From the NCBI RefSeq assembly GCF_019645815.1, contig NZ_CP080997.1, forward strand, positions 4,997,738 to 5,061,737: DNA of 64,000 nucleotides. Reading direction: 5' to 3'. This document shows positions 8,232 through 14,821 of the stretch, one piece after another. The position numbers were made by a program, and so were the translations under genes. How positions within the stretch are numbered: position 1 is the first letter of the stretch; every line of letters begins with the position of its first letter. This stretch comes from Mycolicibacter heraklionensis (GTDB taxonomy: Bacteria; Actinomycetota; Actinomycetes; Mycobacteriales; Mycobacteriaceae). A model generated the notes under the pieces. The model worked only from the letters and a program-made list of their open reading frames with translations, ran no database searches and was not told where the DNA came from.

Positions 8232-9248
8232 ATGGTCGACCGCAACACGCCCGCTATCCCCGTCATCGCGCTGACGGGTTACCTCGGGGCGGGCAAGACC
8301 ACACTGCTGAACCATGTGCTGCGGGCGCCGGGCGCGCGAATCGGGGTCATTATCAACGACTTCGGTGAACTGAACGTCGACGCCGGCCTGGTCACCGGCC
8401 AGGTCGACGAGCCGGTGTCCATCGCCGGTGGGTGCATCTGTCACCTGCCGGATGAGGGCGGGCTGGACGAGGCCCTGGAGAAGCTGGCCGACCCGAAGCT
8501 GGCGCTCGACGCGATCATCATCGAGGCGAGCGGGGTGGCCGAACCCGCGGACGTATCGCGAGTCATTCGGTTCAGCGGGGTGGAGCGGATCCGCCACGGC
8601 GGTGTCGTCGACGTCATCGACGCCTTGGAGCATTTTGACACCGTCGACACCGGGGCTGCCCCGCCGCAGCGTTACGGCGTGGCGTCCCTGGTGGTGGTCA
8701 ACAAGCTGGATCGGATCCCCGAGGACACCCGCGACGAGGCCCTTGCTCGCGTTGAAGCCCGGGTGCGCGAACTCAATCCCCACGCCCATGTGGTGGGCGC
8801 GGTGGCCGGCCGCGTTGATCCCCGGTTGCTCTATGACGTCGGCGACGGCGGGGAATCCGGGCAGATGTCGTTTCGTGAGCTGCTCCTCGACGGTCACGAC
8901 GAGCACCACGACCATGTGCACGCGGCCTCGGTCACCGTCGTCGGAGATGGCGCCGTTGACCCGGGACCGCTCATCGACCTGCTGGAGCAGCCACCGCAGG
9001 GGGTCTACCGGATCAAGGGCACCGTCGCGATCGGCAAGCGTCACTACCTCTTTAACGTGGTCGGGACGTCGGTCCATGTGGCGACCGCGCCTGCCGGAGC
9101 GGGAGCCAGCCACCTCGTCGCGATTGGCACGCACCTCGACACCGCGGACGTTCGGGCACGTCTCGAGGAGGCGCTGCGCCCGGCCCCGGAGAAGGTGGCC
9201 GCCGCGGGCATGCGGCGGTTGCAGCGGTTACGGCACTACAGTATTTAG
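8232..9248 (+). CDS. CobW/G3E-family GTPase (putative metal chaperone)
   Basis: This 338-residue protein has the G3E signatures: P-loop GYLGAGKTT (16-24), INDFGE (42-47), IIEASGVAEP as the switch region, NKLD for guanine specificity, and a C-terminal CobW_C domain ending in LRPAPEKV. The metal site usually written CxCC reads GGCICHLPD here (Cys68, Cys70, His71), so one cysteine is replaced by histidine. A His-rich patch HDEHHDHVH lies in the linker. Such proteins deliver zinc or cobalt to client enzymes. The ATG at 8232 is the first that does not extend into the upstream operator region. It is divergent from vapBC. Confidence 0.85.
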   Translation: MVDRNTPAIPVIALTGYLGAGKTTLLNHVLRAPGARIGVIINDFGELNVDAGLVTGQVDEPVSIAGGCICHLPDEGGLDEALEKLADPKLALDAIIIEASGVAEPADVSRVIRFSGVERIRHGGVVDVIDALEHFDTVDTGAAPPQRYGVASLVVVNKLDRIPEDTRDEALARVEARVRELNPHAHVVGAVAGRVDPRLLYDVGDGGESGQMSFRELLLDGHDEHHDHVHAASVTVVGDGAVDPGPLIDLLEQPPQGVYRIKGTVAIGKRHYLFNVVGTSVHVATAPAGAGASHLVAIGTHLDTADVRARLEEALRPAPEKVAAAGMRRLQRLRHYSI

Positions 9249-9274
9249 GCGGTGGCCTTGCGGCCAAGCGCTTT

Positions 9275-10252
9275 TCACACCGATGCGGGTCCGATGAAGT
9301 CGACGCCCGCGCGAATCGCGGGGCGATGCCGCAAGATTCGGAAATGTGCCAGCCGGCCGAGGCCCGCCGTCGTCATCAAGCGTGCGCCTGGCCATGACGC
9401 GACGACCTTCTCGCTCGTCACGTAAGGAGTGTCGGGGTCATCGGGGTCGTGGATGAGCAGCAGCGGCGGATAGTCGGTGCGCTCAGCGATCCGGACCATA
9501 TTGGTGTCCTCGAGCGGCATGCCGATACGGCGTTCCAGGCGTCGATGCAGGCCGGCGCGTATCCGTCGGCCGAAGTTGTGGCGCGCCGCGAACAGATCCA
9601 GGTAGATCGGGAACTCACCCATCGGCGCGAGGAACACCAACCGGCCGACCGTCGCGCCCCAGGACGCCGCGAATGCGGTCGCGTTAGCACCGAGGGAGTG
9701 GGCGACAACCGCGCGGGCCGGCCCATGTGTCCGGATCATGGCGGCAACCGCTTCGGCGCACTCGATGGCCGTGGTGCGACCGGGAGCGAGGACGCCCGGC
9801 TCTGACTCGTTATGGCTGGGCAGGTCGAACGCGATGACACGGTGCCCGGATTCGACGAGCGGTTTGATGAACATGCCGAGGTGGGGGCGGCGCCCGCCCC
9901 AGCCGTGCACGAGATAGACCGGCGGCCCCTCACCCCAGGACTCGCCGACGATCCGGTGCCCGTCCCAGTGCGCTTCCAGCGGCTCGCCGGGTGGGACGCC
10001 GGGCGGCATGCGCAGGCTGGACTCGAGGACCGGTGGGGTGCACCACAGCTCAAGCGCCCAGCGCGACCCGATGGCGGGCGCGACTCGCTCCAGTAGCCAG
10101 AACAGCCGACGCACCCGGAGGGAAACCGGCGGTTGGACCCCGGAGCCCTCAACATCGAGAACGATCGGGCTGGGAGAGCCGCCGCCCTCAGAACTGGCTC
10201 GATCTTCGCGAGGACGCTGCCGCTCGGACGGGGGTTTCGGTGACTCCGGCAC
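9275..10252 (-). CDS. Alpha/beta hydrolase
   Basis: This 325-residue alpha/beta hydrolase has the oxyanion-hole motif HGWGG (116-120) and nucleophile elbow AHSLG (Ser186). A candidate acid lies in DPDDPDTPY and a candidate histidine in the C-terminal GRLAHFRILRH. The first 40 residues are low-complexity and probably disordered. The substrate is unknown. The start is GTG at 10252; on the minus strand a TAACCT box lies 6 nt upstream, which suggests a leaderless transcript. The gene is convergent with the CobW gene, 26 bp apart. Confidence 0.85.
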   Translation of the reverse strand: MPESPKPPSERQRPREDRASSEGGGSPSPIVLDVEGSGVQPPVSLRVRRLFWLLERVAPAIGSRWALELWCTPPVLESSLRMPPGVPPGEPLEAHWDGHRIVGESWGEGPPVYLVHGWGGRRPHLGMFIKPLVESGHRVIAFDLPSHNESEPGVLAPGRTTAIECAEAVAAMIRTHGPARAVVAHSLGANATAFAASWGATVGRLVFLAPMGEFPIYLDLFAARHNFGRRIRAGLHRRLERRIGMPLEDTNMVRIAERTDYPPLLLIHDPDDPDTPYVTSEKVVASWPGARLMTTAGLGRLAHFRILRHRPAIRAGVDFIGPASV

Positions 10253-10457
10253 ATATCGAGGTTAGCGAGAGAGTGTGGTCTACAGCCATTATCGAGTCGG
10301 TTAGCCGGTGACGCCCTCTCCCGCCGTCGAACGGTCGTGGTGGGCACCGCCCGCCATCCCGCTGGAACCGACCCGCCCGCATGGCACGCGTTGGGATGCA
10401 TGGGCCTGAGCCCCTACAGCTTGAGCCTCACGCACGGCCAGTATTCCAGGGAAGCCC

Positions 10458-10715
10458 TTATTCTGTTGAGCGGAAATAAGGTTCAACCGTGCCGCTGAGC
10501 TTGACGACCATAGGATTTCCGCGGCGGTCCTTCGCGGTGGGGACTTCGACACGCACCCAACCCTCGGCCACGTTGTATTCGCACACATTGGTTCGCTCGA
10601 CGCCGTTGAAGCGAATACCGACGTCACGGCGGAGCACCTCTTCGTCATAGAAGGCGCTCCGCGGATCGACGGAGAGTTGATTCGGTGGAACGTCTGCGCT
10701 CTGGTCTTCGGGCAT
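10458..10715 (-). CDS. DUF3297 family protein
   Basis: This 85-residue protein matches the small conserved family DUF3297: PPNQLSVDPRSAFYDEEVL, then GIRFNGVERTNVCEYNVAEGW, then the C-terminal KLSGTVEPYF. The function is unknown; members are widespread in proteobacteria and occasional in actinobacteria. I chose the ATG at 10715 because family similarity begins shortly after it. It is followed by a gene-free 205 bp, in which I see nothing definite, before the hydrolase gene. Confidence 0.85.
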   Translation of the reverse strand: MPEDQSADVPPNQLSVDPRSAFYDEEVLRRDVGIRFNGVERTNVCEYNVAEGWVRVEVPTAKDRRGNPMVVKLSGTVEPYFRSTE

Positions 10716-10806
10716 GATGGCTTTCGTTGAATGCTGCGTCAGGTGCGTGGGCTTGGTTCTCAAAGAATCTACGCGACTCGGCAGTGGCGGGGAGCGCGCG
10801 TAGGTC

Positions 10807-11139
10807 CTAGAGCTGCGCCAGACGCCGCTCCCGGGCGATGACAAAGAGCGGAACGGCCACGCTGATATCGACGACGAAACCCAGCAAGACGTACACCCAC
10901 AGGTACTTGAGGCCGATCCTGCGTGCCTCGACAACCATGGCGACCAGCGCTGCGACGGAGACCAGTGTCAGGTCGATGGTCATGGAGCTGACCGCGTGAT
11001 TGGCGAAACAGGCGGCGAAGAAGTCGAGCGGGCCCCCGCCGGCCGAGAAGTACGCGATGTTGTGCGCCCAGGTGGCGATGAGCGCCACCAGCGCGATCAC
11101 ACCGTAAAGGATGCAGAGATTTCTTCGGGCAGCAGTCAT
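10807..11139 (-). CDS. DUF2834 family membrane protein
   Basis: This 110-residue protein has three hydrophobic segments (about 8-26, 52-68 and 78-100) and the DUF2834 pattern with HNIAYF and DFFAACFANHAVSSMTIDL. It is an integral membrane protein of unknown function. It lies 91 bp upstream of the DUF3297 gene on the same strand, so they could share a transcript, although the gap is long for coupling. Confidence 0.8.
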   Translation of the reverse strand: MTAARRNLCILYGVIALVALIATWAHNIAYFSAGGGPLDFFAACFANHAVSSMTIDLTLVSVAALVAMVVEARRIGLKYLWVYVLLGFVVDISVAVPLFVIARERRLAQL

Positions 11140-11279
11140 GCCCGTCAGTTATGCGGTCATCAGAGCAATTGTCAATACCTGTGGATCTGGCGGGCGGACT
11201 CCTGCGCATTCTCCCTCGTGTGTCTCACATCTACTGCACAAGTGCAGTCCCGGTGCAGCCGAACTTGAGAAAGTGCAGT

Positions 11280-11660
11280 GGGACTGCCCCCGGTTTGGTT
11301 GATTCCTGACCTGTGAGGATTCGTCCTTGCTGGAAGGATCAATCTCGTGCCGAAGCCGTTTCCTGCCGAGTTCCGTGCTGACGTGATCGCTGTGGCCCGC
11401 AAGGGCGAGGCCCCGTTGCGCCAGATCGCGAAGGACTTCGGGATCTCCGAGGCCTGCCTGCATCGCTGGCTCAAGATCGCCGACCGTGACGAGGGTGTCG
11501 ACCGGCCCGGGTCTGCGGCCGCCGATGGTGATCTGTCGGCGCAGCTGCGCGAGGCGCACAAGCGGATCAAGCTCCTGGAGCAGGAAGCCGAGGTGATGCG
11601 CCGTGCGGTGGGCTACCTTTCCCGGGACGCCAACCCAAAATGATGTACCCGCTGGTTGGC
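11280..11660 (+). mobile_element. Truncated IS3-family insertion sequence remnant
   Basis: An IS3-type orfA is intact, but orfB is missing beyond its first codons. Immediately after orfA the sequence encodes MMYPLV, the usual start of an IS3 OrfB, and then loses similarity near 11660. The left terminus is probably near GGGACTGCCCCC at 11280. An inverted GCAGTCCC at 11244-11251 lies just outside. No right inverted repeat is visible. The element cannot transpose by itself. Confidence 0.65.
11347..11643 (+). pseudogene. IS3-family transposase OrfA (element lacks OrfB)
   Basis: The 98 residues form a complete OrfA. A helix-turn-helix (FRADVIAVARKGEAPLRQIAKDFGIS, then LHRWLKIAD) recognises the element ends, and a C-terminal leucine-zipper-like coil (LREAHKRIKLLEQEAEVMRRAV) follows. 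OrfA works only as the frameshifted OrfAB transposase with a DDE domain, which is absent. The protein may be made but should be non-functional for transposition. The start is GTG at 11347. Confidence 0.8.
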
Positions 11661-11773
11661 ACAACACAACAGATTTCCTCCTGGGCACATGATCTTCAAA
11701 CCGCCGGACTGGCGCAGGACTTCCTCATAACCCGGTCCAGTAGCGTGCATACGGTTGAAGGCGCGGTGCGCTA

Positions 11774-12340
11774 GTGCCACGCATGCGCTTGATCGCCATT
11801 ACGGTCGCGCTTCTCGTTGCCCAAGTCCCGACCGCTTGCGGTTTCGACAACGTCACGAAGGTATCGACTCAGGACATTCCCATCGACGACGCGGTGCAGA
11901 AGATCAACGGTGCCGCCAAATGGGCATACCTTCCAACATCTCTGGTTCCGTTGGAAGCCACCGCACACCAGACCAACGCACCTATGGAGACCGACACCAG
12001 CATCACACTGGCGTTCAAAGCTCCGCGAGCTGACGTCGACAGCTACCTGGCCGCCATGCACGCACGCAAGGACTACACTCTCGTGCGGCCCGTGAATGGC
12101 TGTCCCCCGCCGCCGAGCGGACAGACCTTGGTACGGGAACCACCGCCGCCATCACCCGAGATGTGGTCTGTCTCCGGAATCTTCGAACGCTGCGCCGCCC
12201 TCGAACAGTGGGAAATGTACAGCGATGAATGGACTACTCGAGGAACAACGGTCGGAACGTTGTACCGTCAGGCGGGCCTTCACCCAAGCGACACAGAAAC
12301 CATCAACGTACTTTTGACGCTCAGCGGGCACAACCTGTAG
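11774..12340 (+). CDS. Putative secreted protein or lipoprotein of unknown function
   Basis: The 188 residues begin with a hydrophobic signal segment (MRLIAITVALLVAQVPTAC) ending in a cysteine followed by glycine. The lipobox is imperfect (PTAC), so lipoprotein processing is possible but uncertain. The mature part has GCPPPPSG and an isolated second cysteine (FERCAALEQWEMY). I do not recognise a family. The start may be GTG 11774 or ATG 11783. The gene lies just after the IS3 remnant. The following 445 bp hold no convincing gene but contain direct repeat A. Confidence 0.6.
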   Translation: MPRMRLIAITVALLVAQVPTACGFDNVTKVSTQDIPIDDAVQKINGAAKWAYLPTSLVPLEATAHQTNAPMETDTSITLAFKAPRADVDSYLAAMHARKDYTLVRPVNGCPPPPSGQTLVREPPPPSPEMWSVSGIFERCAALEQWEMYSDEWTTRGTTVGTLYRQAGLHPSDTETINVLLTLSGHNL

Positions 12341-12452
12341 CCCCTCAGCAGCGGTTGCGGTGCACATGGAGAACGGCAAGATGGTCATCGACGGCAGATG
12401 ACACCGAGCTGAGAATACGACACGCAGCGTGAGACGCCACAAGGAAACCCTT

Positions 12453-12569
12453 GTAGGGTTTCAGGCTCCGTGTCATACGGCATTGTCCCGAACTGCGACG
12501 ATGCAGGTTGTCTCACGTGATGTCACCTCGCTTTGTCTCAAGTTCGTGTCATTTCTTCGGCGGTGCCCC
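12453..12569 (+). repeat. Imperfect direct repeat A (partner at 13171-13292)
   Basis: Conserved blocks occur in the same order and spacing as in repeat B. They are GTAGGGT, then CGTGTCATA 16 nt on, GATGCAGGTTGTCTCACGT 31 nt after that (12500-12518), TTTGTCTC, GTCATTTCTTCGG and GGTGCCCC. The 19-bp core is identical in both copies. The pair brackets the ORF at 12786-13154. The blocks look like binding sites of a transposon end or of a recombinase, but I cannot name the element. Confidence 0.7.
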
Positions 12570-12772
12570 GTAGGCGACCTAACCGGCGCGACCGAGATCA
12601 TTCGCGCCGGCGCCGTCGTCTGCCCTGGTTTGGCACGCGACGGTGCTGAGCTCACGCCATGTCGGATCTATCCGAGCCTCTGGCCGCATCTGCCGCCCGC
12701 AGTCAAGCCTTGAGGGGTCGCGTAATTGAAGCCGGCGCTTCGCGTGGAGGCTGCGTGAGACTCTGCGGGGTC

Positions 12773-12778
12773 TAGCGT
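12773..12778 (+). promoter_or_regulatory. Candidate -10 box of a leaderless promoter
   Basis: TAGCGT fits the mycobacterial TANNNT -10 pattern and ends 7 nt before the ATG at 12786, the spacing expected for a leaderless transcript. This is the main support for the small ORF that follows. Confidence 0.4.
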
Positions 12779-12785
12779 AGGCGGA

Positions 12786-13154
12786 ATGGGTTTGTTCAGT
12801 CATGAGGAGTTCCGAGATCCGGCCGACGGCGGTGGTGGCGGCGATCGTGGTGGGGTTGTCGAGCGAGCTCGGGGTGCTGAGGTGGACCAGTACGAGGCTG
12901 ATGAACCTGTCGTGGTGGGTCCGGGGTCGCCGCCTGAGGATGGTTCCTGCGGTCAGTTCGCTGTTCAATTTCATGTGTCCACGTCAATGCTGTTCGGGCT
13001 GAAACGTATCGCGGATATACGTGGGGTGAGCGTGCCGGAAGTATGCCGGCAGGTAATTGGTGTGTTTGTCGCCCAGCAGGAGGGTGAGCTGGGTGCGTTC
13101 CTTACTGCCGAGTCCGAGGCGGCTGACTACCGGCCGAGCTTGGGGCAGGCGTAA
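12786..13154 (+). CDS. Small hypothetical protein with ribbon-helix-helix-like segment
   Basis: The 122 residues have a glycine- and acid-rich N-terminal half. The C-terminal segment (FAVQFHVSTSMLFGLKRIADI, then RGVSVPEVCRQVIGVFVAQQ) has the strand-helix-helix pattern of CopG/Arc-type DNA-binding proteins. If real, it could be a local repressor. It is framed by direct repeats A and B and sits upstream of the TNT-like gene. The reading frame on the other strand is also open, so coding status rests on the promoter-like box and the pattern above. Confidence 0.45.
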   Translation: MGLFSHEEFRDPADGGGGGDRGGVVERARGAEVDQYEADEPVVVGPGSPPEDGSCGQFAVQFHVSTSMLFGLKRIADIRGVSVPEVCRQVIGVFVAQQEGELGAFLTAESEAADYRPSLGQA

Positions 13155-13170
13155 TCGTCGCTATCGCCGC

Positions 13171-13292
13171 GTAGGGTCGTACGCTGCGTGTCATATCCCG
13201 CTACCCTCACCTCCGGTGATGCAGGTTGTCTCACGTAGTGTCGGGCGGTTTGTCTCGACACGGGTCATTTCTTCGGCTTGTTCAGGTGCCCC
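13171..13292 (+). repeat. Imperfect direct repeat B (partner at 12453-12569)
   Basis: This is the second copy of the ~120-bp repeat. It carries GTAGGGT (13171), CGTGTCATA (13187), the identical 19-bp core GATGCAGGTTGTCTCACGT (13218-13236), GTCATTTCTTCGG (13264-13276) and GGTGCCCC at the end. Repeat-to-repeat distance is 718 bp. It lies immediately upstream of the promoter of the TNT-like gene. Confidence 0.7.
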
Positions 13293-13341
13293 CGACGCCT
13301 GCCAGCAGCTTTCGGCACGGCGACATCGTACGGATGCTGAT

Positions 13342-13347
13342 TAGGCT
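13342..13347 (+). promoter_or_regulatory. Candidate -10 box of the TNT-like gene
   Basis: TAGGCT ends 6 nt before the GTG start at 13354, consistent with leaderless transcription. Together with the repeat just upstream it defines the likely control region. Confidence 0.45.
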
Positions 13348-13353
13348 GAATCA

Positions 13354-14307
13354 GTGATTGTGGAACTCAATGGCAGCCAGCGTGGGGGGTGGCTCTACGC
13401 CGACGGCACCCCCTATCCGCAGCGGTCACTTCCTCCCAATCTGGTGATCAGGGAGTTTTCTCGGTTTGAGCTTGCAAGTGGCGGCAAACTTCCCGACGGG
13501 TGGCAGATCGAGTCGTTCGTTGTTGCTCCGTGGTTCGGCCAGCCTGGCGGTGGCACGGCGTTCCGGCTGCTCGATCAGAACGACCGCACCGGCCCTTTGT
13601 TGCGCCTCATCGACGCCGGGTTGGCGAAATCGATACGTCCCGAGGTAGCGTCGCTCCCCGCGCCGCCGGGCCCCATCGCAGCCCCCACCGTCGATCTTGG
13701 TGACTACCCTGAGCCGTATCGCCCTGTCGTCCGAGCGTGGTATCAATGGCGGATCATCGCGACCGAGGGTCGGCGGCCGTTTGTTGACGCCGAAAGGTTC
13801 CCTTGGCCGGACCTTCCGCTTTTGCTGACCGCCAGCGAGAGGCTTTGGGGCGAACAGCGGCCGGAGGTCACCGATGGTGTGCTCACATTCAGTCTCGGCG
13901 GTATTGCGTTCGGGTTTTTTCTCAACACCAGCGACAAATGGGTGGTGCAGCAACGTGACCGCAATTCCTGGCACAAGAACTGGGGGTTCGTCCTACTGGA
14001 AGACGCCCAGAAATTCCTGCTGTTTCTGATCGCCGAGGAAGCCCGAACCTTGCGCGGTCTACCGAACATCGGCACCGGGTGGCATCGCGACAAACCAGCT
14101 AACGGAATCGAATTCGCTCGATACCCGCAGGATTCCCGCGCGGGTGCGGTGTTCGTGTGCCATGCGGGATCCAAGAGCGAGTATCTGGCATGGATGGACG
14201 AGTGGGAGGCGACCCGATTCGCACCGGCTTTCGAGCACGGCTACAACGACCTGCACGCGATCCTCAGCGAAGGCATCCCATCCGCGTGGTTCGTCGAAAT
14301 CGAGTGA
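13354..14307 (+). CDS. TNT-like domain fused to an immunity-like domain
   Basis: Residues 1-95 of this 317-residue protein resemble the tuberculosis necrotizing toxin domain (NAD+ glycohydrolase of CpnT): GGWLYADGTPYPQRSLPP (11-28), then VVAPWFGQPGGG (56-67) and LLRLIDAGLAKSI (82-94). TNT domains normally read GGGxQ, and that glutamine is thought to be catalytic; here the sequence is GGGTA. After a proline-rich linker (101-125), residues 126-317 resemble the Imm61/IFT type of TNT immunity protein: FSLGGIAFGFFLN (179-191), then a YL-type helix DAQKFLLFLIAEEARTLRGLP (217-237). No signal peptide or WXG100 module is present, so it is probably cytosolic. The GTG at 13354 follows a leaderless -10 box. 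It may be an orphan immunity protein carrying an inactive toxin domain. Assignments are by eye. Confidence 0.6.
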   Translation: MIVELNGSQRGGWLYADGTPYPQRSLPPNLVIREFSRFELASGGKLPDGWQIESFVVAPWFGQPGGGTAFRLLDQNDRTGPLLRLIDAGLAKSIRPEVASLPAPPGPIAAPTVDLGDYPEPYRPVVRAWYQWRIIATEGRRPFVDAERFPWPDLPLLLTASERLWGEQRPEVTDGVLTFSLGGIAFGFFLNTSDKWVVQQRDRNSWHKNWGFVLLEDAQKFLLFLIAEEARTLRGLPNIGTGWHRDKPANGIEFARYPQDSRAGAVFVCHAGSKSEYLAWMDEWEATRFAPAFEHGYNDLHAILSEGIPSAWFVEIE

Positions 14308-14482
14308 TCCACCGGAAGGACCGGAAGGAGATGAGAGGCTCCGACACCCACGCGAGCGGAGCCAGCTGGCAGTGCTTCTCCCTCACTCAGACAGCAGCCG
14401 TTCGCGCAGTAGCGACACGCCGAGTCCGTCGAGGACCGCCGCCGGCCCTTTCAACTCGCCGCGCCGCGTATTGTCCCCGCCG

Positions 14483-14800
14483 GCCTCAGCGGGGTTGGGG
14501 CTGCTCGCGCCTCGCGGAACATCGTGGCGATTCACCGCGCTCGACGTCGAATTCGCGGACCTGCGCGCAGCTGGCAAGGCCGCCGGCGGATCCCTCAACG
14601 ATGCATTCGTATCCGCGCTGCTAGGCGCATTTCGGCGGTATCACGAGCAGCTCAGCGCGCCGCTGCCAGCGCAGGCAACAATGCCGATCTCGGTTCCGGT
14701 GTCGATCCGCCGAGACACTGACGGCGGCGGCGGGAACCGGCTCGCACCCGCGCGCCTGGCCGGACCCGTCGGGATCATCGACCGCGCACCCGGAGCTTGA
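14483..14800 (+). pseudogene. Fragment of a WS/DGAT-type acyltransferase
   Basis: This frame encodes TSWRFTALDVEFADLRAAGK, AAGGSLNDAFVSALLGAFRRY and MPISVPVSIRR...GGNRLAPARLAGPVGI. These are the middle blocks of wax ester synthase/diacylglycerol acyltransferases of mycobacteria. The N-terminal HHxxxDG catalytic region and the remaining C-terminus are absent, so it is a fragment. It ends 21 bp before dnaB's 3' end. The 175 bp between the TNT-like gene and this fragment hold nothing I recognise. Confidence 0.65.
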
Positions 14801-14821
14801 GACCCTACAAGCAACCGATCA

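Noticed and set aside
12429..12713. Small + strand ORF across direct repeat A
   Set aside because: It has no RBS, no family pattern, and mostly encodes the repeat. Nothing comparable is open in repeat B.
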